Source: Nostoc linckia z4
Lineage (GTDB): Bacteria > Cyanobacteriota > Cyanobacteriia > Cyanobacteriales > Nostocaceae
Direction: 5' to 3'
NCBI RefSeq assembly: GCF_002608075.1
Contig: NZ_LAHA01000057.1
Location: forward strand, 1 to 52,246
Length of the DNA stretch: 52,246 bases
Of the stretch, positions 44,793 to 52,246 are shown in pieces (the first letter of the stretch is position 1; each line of letters starts with the position of its first letter). The position numbers were made by a program, and so were the translations under genes. The notes beneath the pieces were generated by a model. That model worked only from the letters and a program-made list of their open reading frames with translations, searched no databases and had not been told where the DNA came from.

Positions 44793-46160
44793 TTACGTCT
44801 GCTGTTCAATATTTTTTTGTTCAGAAGCCAAATTATCAACAAGTTCTTCGGTAAATTTTGAGGCATCCATCTGTGCATAACTATTCATCTGACTCATCGC
44901 TTCAGCAGCCAAACTTTCGTATTGTTGTGCTTTTAATCTGCACATAGAAGCATTATGTTGTGCATCCATGCTTAAGAGCAACGAAGATGTCTGACTCACA
45001 GCGTCTATTCCGCTAGTCGTGTATGTATACTCATTGCCCGTAGCATCCGCAGTTTTCTCTAAACGCCTTTCAAAATTTATCCTTTCTTCTAACTCGTGAT
45101 AGTTGCTCGCACTCCCATCAGCAAGATTTTGAGAAATGTCAGCTTGGGAACGCCAATATTGAGCCATCCGTTGATACTCAGCAGCATTTTCTCCAGCTAT
45201 TTCAATGGCTTGCTGCTTAAGTTGATCCTGACCTGGGTGATATTGTGCGTCAATTTCCGCTCCTAATGTATGCTGATTATCGATATACGCTCCTGCTTCT
45301 AGATTGGCTTGTTCATTGGCAGCAGATGCACCAAGGTAGGTTTGTGCTAGTTGTTGATTGCTGTCATTGACAGGTACATCTGCAACCATCAAAAAGTTGC
45401 CATGATCCGCCCAAGCGCTGAGAAAGTCCTCGGCATCAACTACCTTCATCTGACCATCGGCTGTACCGCTATCATTAAGGATGATTTTTACGGAACCATC
45501 AGGTTCCCGGTCGATGCCTGTAACCCAAACAGCGTGACCCGCATTTGACTGTTCAATGGGAGAACCAGTCGCGGAATCTCTCATTGGCGTCCATATTTCG
45601 TTACCATCAAGCCCCACAATCACTTTGTCGCCTTGTTCTAAAGCTGTGGCAATATCATCAAGAGTGGCGTCGTAGCTTTGTTTTGTGGGTATACCCAATT
45701 CATTTAAGATTTTGCCTACGTCTTTTGGGTAAGTCCCGGTTTCCGGGTCAAACCAGCCGTTTGCTTCTGCTAGCTGGCAAGCTTCGGCTTCAGAAATATC
45801 AACTCCCGCGATGGACTCGTAGATACCAATTTGAGCTACTACCGCACAGGAATTCTGTCCCTCCTGCTGTTGCCAGCAATTAGCATCTGCAATTGGATTT
45901 CCCAAATCATAAAATTGTGAGGTATCCCCATAGGCATCTGTCGCAAACTCGCAGCTAAAGTTTGATAAGTTATCACTACCTAAATTAGTCAAATCTGTAG
46001 ATAAATCAATATTGTTGCTATGTGAAGTATCAAAATCAGTATTATCACTTTCTACTTCTAGAGCTATTTCATCATTTGTAGTATTGGTCATTTCTTCTTG
46101 CAAGAAATCAGATTCATAATCAAGCGAATTACCGAAAGTTGAAAAAAATCCTTCAAACAT
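44793..46160 (-). CDS. Papain/C39-like cysteine peptidase domain protein
   Basis: A 455-residue protein with an acidic, disordered N-terminus (1-90) lacking a signal peptide. The peptidase domain (about 95-265) has EGQNSCAVVAQ (Cys105), NAGHAVWVTGID (His209) and IILNDSG (Asn229/Asp230), the C-H-N/D order of C39/papain-like enzymes. A helical region follows (about 280-455), ending in AAEAMSQMNSYAQMDASKFTEELVDNL. A related tail occurs in the fragment at 46707-46913. It could process a neighbouring product or act as an effector; the target is unknown. It precedes the third dynamin gene by 64 nt. Confidence 0.75.
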   Translation of the reverse strand: MFEGFFSTFGNSLDYESDFLQEEMTNTTNDEIALEVESDNTDFDTSHSNNIDLSTDLTNLGSDNLSNFSCEFATDAYGDTSQFYDLGNPIADANCWQQQEGQNSCAVVAQIGIYESIAGVDISEAEACQLAEANGWFDPETGTYPKDVGKILNELGIPTKQSYDATLDDIATALEQGDKVIVGLDGNEIWTPMRDSATGSPIEQSNAGHAVWVTGIDREPDGSVKIILNDSGTADGQMKVVDAEDFLSAWADHGNFLMVADVPVNDSNQQLAQTYLGASAANEQANLEAGAYIDNQHTLGAEIDAQYHPGQDQLKQQAIEIAGENAAEYQRMAQYWRSQADISQNLADGSASNYHELEERINFERRLEKTADATGNEYTYTTSGIDAVSQTSSLLLSMDAQHNASMCRLKAQQYESLAAEAMSQMNSYAQMDASKFTEELVDNLASEQKNIEQQT

Positions 46161-46477
46161 ATTGCCTCTTCACTTCACTTCAATATGCATACATAAGTTT
46201 AGAAACTACAAATACTACATATCTTAAAGCAGTGTTTTGAAATTATTTTTTATGTGTTGTGGATATGAGTTGTAATGGGTGGTATCTTTTTCAGGGTGAG
46301 TGTCTTAGCTGATAATTAATTCACTTTTGCCATCATTAGTAATTAACAAAGACTAAGCCCAGACTTAATAGGAAATTTAGTAGTCTACAGTAGTAACTGA
46401 CTCAAATACCTGAAGACTATATTTAGTATAGGCTTTAGCTATTCATAACACTTCTTGTAAACGCTCTCTTAATCAAT
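46161..46477. other. Spacer with repeated upstream element
   Basis: No gene seen. The stretch near 46311-46340 (TAATTAATTCAC, then TGCCATCATTAGTAAT) is an imperfect copy of one at 47212-47245, upstream of the zinc-finger gene. Confidence 0.4.
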
Positions 46478-46639
46478 TTATCCAGGAAGCTGTGGCAATA
46501 AAAAAATAACAGCTAGAGCAATAATTCCAAACAACACACCTAGAACGCTCCATAGCTCTTTATTCCTATTTTTGGACTTTGCAATACTGTAACAAGCCCA
46601 ACCACATAAAACCCATAATATAACTATAATTCCTTCCAT
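46478..46639 (-). CDS. Small membrane protein, 53 residues
   Basis: It begins MEGIIVILWVLCGWACYSIA, has a polar KSKNRNKEL turn and a second membrane helix WSVLGVLFGIIALAVIFLLP. A GGTGG site lies upstream. Two-helix proteins with this N..K turn are common, sometimes near phage or defence genes. Same strand as the surrounding operon; function unknown. Confidence 0.6.
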   Translation of the reverse strand: MEGIIVILWVLCGWACYSIAKSKNRNKELWSVLGVLFGIIALAVIFLLPQLPG

Positions 46640-46706
46640 GACTTACCACCGTTTTTATCTACTAAAAAGCAATTTCGACGAACAATTTTTTTGACTACTA
46701 TGCTAA

Positions 46707-46913
46707 TCATAAATCCAATGTATGTTTGTAGTTAATGTTGAGTTTGCTGTTGAATATACTACTGAAATTGCTGTTAAAAACTTTGTCTCTCATCAATTTA
46801 TTGATATGTTCCTCTGTAAATTGTGAAGCATCTATTAGTTCGTAGAACTTCATTTTACCTATGGCTTCAGCCGCAAAACATGAATTTAATTCCCGATACC
46901 ACTTCCACCACAT
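46707..46913 (-). pseudogene. Fragment homologous to the peptidase C-terminal tail
   Basis: CFAAEAIGKMKFYELIDASQ followed by FTEEHINKL aligns with the last 35 residues of the cysteine peptidase (AAEAMSQMNSY..MDASKFTEELVDNL). The frame overlaps the end of the zinc-finger gene by 28 bases in another frame. It is probably the frameshifted tail of that gene or a remnant of a duplicated peptidase gene. Confidence 0.5.
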
Positions 46914-47173
46914 CTAATACAGGTGACATTCTCTCCACAGCTCCAGTAAAAACCTTTTCCGTGGCAGTAACTGCACGTGTTTGACCCACATCCAAATCTT
47001 TCATTATTATTTGGATTAGATGTCAACTTCTTATGGAACTCATCCTCATCTAATGTGAACTCATCCGTACCGTAATCGCAATCGTAATCGTAATCGCAGA
47101 CTGTATCAAAGGGAAGTTCGTTACTTTCCAGATCATCGGGTAAATCGAGTCCAAAGTTCGGCATATTGTCCAT
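46886..47173 (-). CDS. Small DnaJ-type zinc-finger protein
   Basis: Ninety-five residues: an acidic N-terminus (LDLPDDLESNELPFDTVCDY, DEDEFHKK) and a C-terminal pair of CxxCxGxG motifs, CSYCHGKG and CIRCGGSG, as in the cysteine-rich region of DnaJ but without a J-domain. It could bind one zinc and act as a substrate adaptor. It is the first gene of the minus-strand operon; the 5' region holds an upstream element shared with the peptidase gene and a long hairpin. Confidence 0.7.
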   Translation of the reverse strand: MDNMPNFGLDLPDDLESNELPFDTVCDYDYDCDYGTDEFTLDEDEFHKKLTSNPNNNERFGCGSNTCSYCHGKGFYWSCGENVTCIRCGGSGIGN

Positions 47174-47696
47174 GTTGATTTCTCCTTTGTTATTTTTCCA
47201 GATATGATTGGCTAATAATTAATTCATCTATGCCATCATTATTAATAAAGCCAATCGATAAGACTAAATATTCAGTTGATAATAAATACGATAAAGACAA
47301 TCCCAAAAATATACAGCCAAGATTTCTGCTTACCTGATTGCTCAAGATGGCAGCTAAAAATACACTTTTCTGTATCTACTTATTTTATCTCCAATAAAAT
47401 AAGTAGATACATCAGTAAGTATGAGTAAGCTAGTAGTTTGTAAGTTTGTATTAAGATTTGCAATAACGACAGCCAGCATTCTTAACATTTCGTGTAATCA
47501 GCACTGAATATAGGAGTCAAAATAAAATTATTTAGTTAGGATGAACGCATATATGCAGTTATTTAGCGTTTAGCAAAAGCAATAGCAGTACAGAGAGAGA
47601 GGTCAGCGATCGCAAATTGAATATACCAAACCCTAGCTACTACGACAGAAGCGATCGCCGCTTGAAAAAACTTTTAATATAGACGGAGAAGCGGAT
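47174..47696. other. Divergent regulatory region
   Basis: A 523-bp spacer between the minus-strand zinc-finger operon and the plus-strand response regulator. It holds a repeated element (47212-47245), the 41-base hairpin at 47371-47411 and two HIP1 octamers (47607, 47651). No gene seen. Confidence 0.5.
47371..47411. repeat. Perfect 18-bp-arm hairpin
   Basis: TGTATCTACTTATTTTAT pairs exactly with the complement at 47394-47411 across a 5-base loop CTCCA. It lies between divergent operons, so it is not placed like an ordinary terminator. Confidence 0.8.
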
Positions 47697-48407
47697 ATGG
47701 TCAAAGTAAACTTTGACAAGTTGACAATAAGTCAAGATTTACCAAAATCAAGACAACTGAAGATATTGGTGGTAGATGACCACCAATTAATCTTGACTGG
47801 AACCCTTGAGGTGCTACGGCAACAATACCCAGATGCAGAAATCATTAAGGCTCAAACTGCACAAGATGCTACTGAGCAGATTGCTTGTTCTCAGTTTGAC
47901 CTTGTAGTGATGGATTTATCTATACCAGAAAAACCTGGGATGACTGCCCAAGTTGATACGGGTATTAACTTACTTCAAGAGTTACTCAAGAACTATCCAA
48001 ATATGAATTTCCTAGTGCAAAGTAGTTATGTCAAAGCGCTGGTGCGGATCAAACATGAAATTGACAACCATCAGGGTGGCTTTGCGATCGCAGATAAAGG
48101 ACTTTCTGAAAAGGAAATGTTAACCAGGGTAAACTTAGCACTACAAGGAGCAACTCATACAAAAGATATCAAAACAGGATTAGAACTGAAACCAGAATGG
48201 TTAGAGGTGCTACGACTGGCATTTGAGGAAGGATTGACAGATAAGCTCATTTCCGAGCGAATGTATAAATCTGAACGGGCAGTGCGTACATACTGGACGA
48301 AAATCCAAGATGTTCTCAATGTTTATCCGGAAGACTGTAAGAAAGAGGGTAAGAATATCCGCATTCAAACTGAGATTCGTGCCAAAGAAGAAGGATTAAT
48401 TGATTAG
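47697..48407 (+). CDS. Response regulator (REC plus DNA-binding helix-turn-helix)
   Basis: A 236-residue regulator. The receiver domain (about 21-150) has acidic pair Asp27/Asp28 in VVDDH, and phosphoacceptor Asp73 in VVMDLS. The switch threonine is replaced by VQSSYVKA and the lysine region is ADKG. The C-terminal part (about 175-225) has a helix-turn-helix, EGLTDKLISERMYKSERAVR, similar to the LuxR/NarL type. It is 131 nt upstream of the CHASE2 kinase, so the two are probably a cognate pair. Confidence 0.8.
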   Translation: MVKVNFDKLTISQDLPKSRQLKILVVDDHQLILTGTLEVLRQQYPDAEIIKAQTAQDATEQIACSQFDLVVMDLSIPEKPGMTAQVDTGINLLQELLKNYPNMNFLVQSSYVKALVRIKHEIDNHQGGFAIADKGLSEKEMLTRVNLALQGATHTKDIKTGLELKPEWLEVLRLAFEEGLTDKLISERMYKSERAVRTYWTKIQDVLNVYPEDCKKEGKNIRIQTEIRAKEEGLID

Positions 48408-48538
48408 TCGTTAGTCAATGATCATTAGTGATAGCAGCAGTAAGGGTGAATGAGGGAATTCAAAATATATGCCTGCTGACACATGAATTAATTTTTTAAC
48501 TTTTAACTGGAGCAAAGCGACGCTCCTATCAGAAATTT

Positions 48539-50476
48539 ATGGGATGGAGTATTGGGAGAAAAATAAAGAATGAAATTGCTATTTGGCGGCAAGCAGCGCT
48601 TCCTGGAATAGCAGTCCTGGTAATTGTCATTATTGCACGTTTAACAGGGTCCCTACAAGTCCTGGAGTGGATGACTCTTGATACCTTTATCCGTTTACGT
48701 TCTCCGGAACCAACAGATGACAAGGTTGTGATTATCGGTATTAATGAAGCGGATATCCGGAGTGTAAGACGCTATCCTATACCAGACGGGGAAATTGCTG
48801 CATTGCTCAAAACAGTGGAAAAGTATAAGCCAAGAGCTATTGGTCTTGATATTGTTAGGGATATACCCATTGAGCCTGGCAATGATCAACTGGTAAAGGT
48901 ATTTCAGCAGAAGAAAAATCTCATCGGTATTGAAAAAGTATTACCACCAGATCAAATTCCGCCGCCACCGCAATTATCTCAACAGCAAGTCGGTTTTTCT
49001 GATTTGATTCCAGATCAGGACGGCAAATATAGGCGTTACCTGCTTTGGACAACTAATCCCCAAAATCCCATGCAGGACAAGTTTTCCCTATCTCTGCGGT
49101 TAGCAGCAGCGTATTTATCTGCTCAAGGCATTCAGCTTGAAACTGGTATACGCGACCCTGATACTATACGATTTGACACAGTTGAAATCCCTCGCTTTTT
49201 ACCCAATTCTGGGGGATATGTAGGGGCAAATGCAGATGGTGTGAAGATACTGCTGAATTTTCGCAGTGGTAGAGAACCCTTTCGGATTTTATCTCTAAAA
49301 GATATAAAAACAGGGAATTTTCAACCAAGTTGGCTACGAGATCGCATAGTTTTAATTGGGATAAGTGCCTCCAGCGTACCTGACTTTTTTAATACTTCGG
49401 CAATTGCAGGGTTGAAAATTCCTGGGCAAGTTTCAGGGGTAGAATTTCATGCTCATGCTTGTTCTCAAATAATTCATGCAGTTTTAGAACAACGGCCACT
49501 TTTAAAAGTTTGGTCTGATAAGTGGGAATATTTGTGGATTATCATTTGGGGTTTTGTACCCATTATTATCGGTAGAATGACTCAATCTGTATGGAAGAAC
49601 TTATTAGCTGTTGGCGCTGTTAGCTTTTGCTTAGTTGGAGTAGGTTATTTACTAATTGTATGGGGATGGTGGATTCCTGTAACCCCAAGTTTGTTAATTT
49701 TAGTAATTAATAGTTTAGGACTTAGTGCATTTGCTTTCTATCAACATGACCAGGCTTTGAAGTCTCAAATTCATGAACGTCAACGCACGATTGAACATAC
49801 ATTTGATGTTATTCATAATGGACCACTGCAAACTCTAGCCAATGCCTTAAGGCATATGCGTTCACAGGATGTACCACACGAACAATTACTCTGGCAATTT
49901 GAAAAACTCAATCATGAAATTCGGGAAATTGGCGAATATCTGAAACTAAAAGCCCTTTCTCCAGAAGAAAGTTTGCGTTTAGGAAGTGGTTTAAAACTTG
50001 ATTTAAAACGCTCAATTCACGAACTTCTTTATGAAGTATACACCAGCACACTTGAACGAGATGACCTGGAATATTTAAAAACTCTTAAAGTGAAAACCCG
50101 TACATTTGAGCCAATTGATGATAAATATTTGAGTTTTGAACAAAAACGAGAACTATGTCTATTTCTCGAAGAAGCTTTATGTAATATAGGAAAACATGCC
50201 AAAGGAGCCAAACGCATCGAAGCAACTGGTAAAGAAAACCAAGGCTGGTACACTCTCAGGATTAAAGATAATGGTCCTGGTATCAGCTCATCCTCTGAAA
50301 GTAAAGGTACAAGACAACTCAAAAATATAGCGAGAAATTTGGGAGGTTATTTTAAGCGAGAGTCCCTTTCTCCCAAAGGAACTGTGTGTGAAATAAGCTG
50401 GCAGCTAGCAAGTAGTAAAAATCACGACAAAAGCATCAGAAATTGGCTGAAACCTATTTTCCTAAGAGGTAAGTAA
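48539..50476 (+). CDS. CHASE2-domain sensor histidine kinase
   Basis: A 645-residue kinase. N-terminal membrane helix (about 19-35), extracytoplasmic CHASE2 domain (about 40-320: KVVIIGINEADIRSVRRYPI, RAIGLDIVRDIP, FRDRIVLIGIS-like), and three membrane helices (about 330-400). The dimerisation helix has the probable phospho-His426 in DVIHNGPLQTL. The ATPase domain has EEALCNIGKHAKGA (N-box), DNGPGI (G1) and a GGYFKRE..PKGT end. It senses an outside signal and should phosphorylate the response regulator. The next gene starts 30 nt downstream. Confidence 0.85.
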   Translation: MGWSIGRKIKNEIAIWRQAALPGIAVLVIVIIARLTGSLQVLEWMTLDTFIRLRSPEPTDDKVVIIGINEADIRSVRRYPIPDGEIAALLKTVEKYKPRAIGLDIVRDIPIEPGNDQLVKVFQQKKNLIGIEKVLPPDQIPPPPQLSQQQVGFSDLIPDQDGKYRRYLLWTTNPQNPMQDKFSLSLRLAAAYLSAQGIQLETGIRDPDTIRFDTVEIPRFLPNSGGYVGANADGVKILLNFRSGREPFRILSLKDIKTGNFQPSWLRDRIVLIGISASSVPDFFNTSAIAGLKIPGQVSGVEFHAHACSQIIHAVLEQRPLLKVWSDKWEYLWIIIWGFVPIIIGRMTQSVWKNLLAVGAVSFCLVGVGYLLIVWGWWIPVTPSLLILVINSLGLSAFAFYQHDQALKSQIHERQRTIEHTFDVIHNGPLQTLANALRHMRSQDVPHEQLLWQFEKLNHEIREIGEYLKLKALSPEESLRLGSGLKLDLKRSIHELLYEVYTSTLERDDLEYLKTLKVKTRTFEPIDDKYLSFEQKRELCLFLEEALCNIGKHAKGAKRIEATGKENQGWYTLRIKDNGPGISSSSESKGTRQLKNIARNLGGYFKRESLSPKGTVCEISWQLASSKNHDKSIRNWLKPIFLRGK

Positions 50477-50506
50477 TTTTAATAAACGTTTAAACAAGCA
50501 ACGATT

Positions 50507-51235
50507 ATGAACACTCAATTTTGCTGGTCGCTCATCAAACGTATTAATCGCAGATTAGTAACTGGCTATATCCTCAGCTTATTACTTTTTTTTGCACCAG
50601 CAGCTATAGCTGATTTTGCACCACGTAATCGAAAACCTGCAAGTGACTATTCGCGGACTGGAGGCCCCAGGGGGTGTCCAGGTGAAGCAATACCCCTGAC
50701 ACTCCTTGCACCTAAAACATATATTGGGTATACAGCAGCTTCACATCCTACTTTCGGCGGGTTTGTATCCAGTGCTCATAAAATAGAGTTTAGACTTTTT
50801 GAGTTTGAGTCAACTGGTCAACTCAAACAATGGGGTAATCCAATAGAAAAACAGGTAACAGGAGGAATTTTTAAGATATCTCTGTCTGAAAACCAGCCTG
50901 GACTAACTATAGGTAAAAAATATCTTTGGCAGGTAGCAATTCGTTGTCCAGATACTGCTTTAATAGCAAGATCTGAATTTACGGTTATAGAGATGCCATT
51001 GGCTGTTAAAAGTAAGCTGCTTAGCACAATGAATGATTCTCAGAGAGCTAATATTTACGCTGAAGCAGATTTATGGTATGAAGCACTAGCTGAAGCTCTC
51101 AAATTAGCTGAACCTGGTCAACTGGGACAGGTAGGTTCTACTCTAATACAAGACCTTGGCAAGTCGGAGTTACCAGGGGAAAAGGAACAAGAAAGAATTC
51201 AACACTTGCAAAAGATCGCTATTCAGGAAAAGTGA
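50507..51235 (+). CDS. DUF928 exported protein
   Basis: A 242-residue protein with a signal peptide (LVTGYILSLLLFFAPAAIAD). The DUF928 pattern follows: RGCPGEAIPLTLLAPKTYIGYTA, HPTFGGFVSS..KIEFRLFE, GLTIGKKYLWQVAIRCP, then the AEADLWYEALAEAL segment and LGKSELPG. Function unknown. In Nostocales, DUF928 genes often neighbour CHASE2, TPR-CHAT, TpsA and TpsB genes, as here. Confidence 0.8.
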   Translation: MNTQFCWSLIKRINRRLVTGYILSLLLFFAPAAIADFAPRNRKPASDYSRTGGPRGCPGEAIPLTLLAPKTYIGYTAASHPTFGGFVSSAHKIEFRLFEFESTGQLKQWGNPIEKQVTGGIFKISLSENQPGLTIGKKYLWQVAIRCPDTALIARSEFTVIEMPLAVKSKLLSTMNDSQRANIYAEADLWYEALAEALKLAEPGQLGQVGSTLIQDLGKSELPGEKEQERIQHLQKIAIQEK

Positions 51236-51487
51236 TATTAAACTTCGAGTTTTGGTCAAGAAATCTTTGATTATAAACTTACTGTTTGTCTATTGATAAA
51301 ATGGATAAATTCGAGATGATAGCTTATGCACAAAAGTGCATTTTTATCTGTTTCATTTAACAATAGATTAAGCAGAAAAATAAGCTGTGCGTTTTTCTAT
51401 TTTTATTTATCATATTGATGATTACTCGAATGTTTATCTTCTCCATTATGAATATAATAACTGGGTATTAATAAACAAAGCAAGCTT

Positions 51488-52015
51488 TTACTGCGAGGCT
51501 AGAGATATGAATTTGAATTTCACAGATAAACCAAAGCTAACGACTCGTTTTGAAGTTCCATATTCAGTAGCTAAGCGATCGCCAAAACCCAACAAGTTAT
51601 CATGGACAAGAAACACCCCTGCTTGCATTGAACCAATACTGGGAGATTGATTGTTGGCTGTAAAGACTCCGCCATGAAATGCAGGTGCTTCGGTAATTTT
51701 CACTTGTAAGATATTGCGGCCAGATGTGCTACCTGCGCTCAACTCAGCGTTTACCCGTTGAATTAAAGGGTCGAGTTGTAATAGTTGCAGTGCTTCTTCC
51801 AAGCGTTTTTGATTTAAGGGTGTAGACGCGGCTTTTTTGAGGCGAGAGCGCACATACCCTGGTTGCAATCTCGTTAATCCAGCTAATTCAATTTTCTCTA
51901 TTTCACCCTCTACTACTTGGATTAGTACCACACCATCAGTGAGATTTTGATTGTTAGGCAAAAATGCTCCACTGGTGACATATCCATTTTTAATGTAGAG
52001 TTCGGTGATATCCAA
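51488..52015 (-). pseudogene. TpsB (ShlB/FhaC family) remnant
   Basis: The 175 codons cover the POTRA region of a two-partner secretion transporter (ITELYIKNGYVTSGAFLPNNQN, VEGEIEKIEL, LNQKRLEEALQLLQLDP) and the first strands of the barrel (NQSPSIGSMQAGV..NLLGFGDRLATEYG). It then ends at SLASQ. The signal peptide, first POTRA part and nearly all of the 16-strand barrel are missing, so no outer-membrane pore can form. Confidence 0.75.
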
Positions 52016-52058
52016 TACTGCTCGGTTAAGGAGAAATAGAGGTAAAACAAAGAAAATT

Positions 52059-52085
52059 TTGTTCGCGAATGTTTTACGCGAACAA
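52059..52085. repeat. 27-bp palindromic element, right copy
   Basis: TTGTTCGCG and CGCGAACAA are perfect 9-bp arms around 9 bases. It is an inverted near-copy of 159-185, and lies 11 bases past the stop of the edge gene. Confidence 0.6.
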
Positions 52086-52096
52086 GATGATTGGAC

Positions 52097-52246
52097 TTAC
52101 TTTTTCTCTTTGAGGCTATCGTACAAGTCCACCCAATTTTGACGAAGAGAGTCGATGCAGGAAGTTAAGTGATCGATTTGAGTTCTTCTAGCCACAGAGA
52201 GGACAGCATCAATATGAGCAGGGCTTCCAGCCTTACCCAAATGCTT
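52097..52246 (-). CDS. C-terminal end of a gene cut by the window edge
   Basis: Forty-nine in-frame codons and a TAA: helical and basic, with ARRTQIDHLTSCIDSLRQNW near the end, then VDLYDSLKEKK. The rest lies beyond the window; no family can be named. Confidence 0.45.
   Translation of the reverse strand, partial: KHLGKAGSPAHIDAVLSVARRTQIDHLTSCIDSLRQNWVDLYDSLKEKK

Overview
The window looks like part of a large plasmid, or a plasmid-derived island, of a filamentous heterocyst-forming cyanobacterium of the Nostoc/Anabaena type. The evidence is a CyRepA1-type replication gene with iterons, a ParA partition locus, many GCGATCGC (HIP1) octamers, a fragment almost identical to Anabaena NucA as I remember it, a Mo-dependent nitrogenase C-terminal-domain protein, a DUF928 protein, CHASE2 and CHAT proteins, and a plasmid-type tRNA array. 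No ribosomal protein, rRNA or core metabolic gene is present. Annotation is by eye from motifs and remembered family features; no search was run.

Layout. 0.2-4.4 kb: a minus-strand cassette of sigma-like protein, GIY-YIG nuclease, GHKL (Hsp90-like) ATPase, AAA ATPase and a broken TOPRIM gene, which resembles a defence locus. 4.5-10.9 kb: replication region with CyRepA1 protein, iteron region, a large XRE-tailed protein and a small basic protein. 11.1-14.8 kb: plus-strand operon with an internally deleted actin-like (ParM-type) gene, a membrane protein and a membrane-anchored P-loop ATPase. 15.1-18.6 kb: accessory debris, including a DUF4351 nuclease-like gene with a partial duplicate, a truncated nucA, a papain-fold toxin with its probable immunity gene, and a regulator. 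18.7-23.1 kb: a tyrosine recombinase, then a 3.1-kb Tn7-like element with intact inverted ends whose core (rest of tnsB, tnsC, start of tniQ) is deleted. 24.6-27.8 kb: a frameshifted HNH gene followed by an array of 29 tRNA-like genes covering all 20 amino acids plus a CUA (amber) anticodon. 28.0-29.1 kb: a parA/parB-like pair flanked by short repeats.

29.2-52.2 kb: an ISL3 remnant, a TpsA-type filamentous haemagglutinin, a TPR-CHAT protease-like protein, and a long minus-strand operon (zinc-finger protein, small membrane protein, papain/C39-like peptidase, three dynamin-like GTPases, class 3 lipase). These are followed by a response regulator, a CHASE2 histidine kinase, a DUF928 protein, a TpsB remnant and a partial gene at the edge.

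Working picture: the plasmid carries its own maintenance genes, a backup translation set, and two or three loci that look like conflict systems. The strongest candidates for something undescribed are the operon of dynamins, lipase and peptidase that converges on the CHAT gene, and the complete tRNA array with its amber-reading, 8-nt-anticodon-loop and short-arm leucine members.
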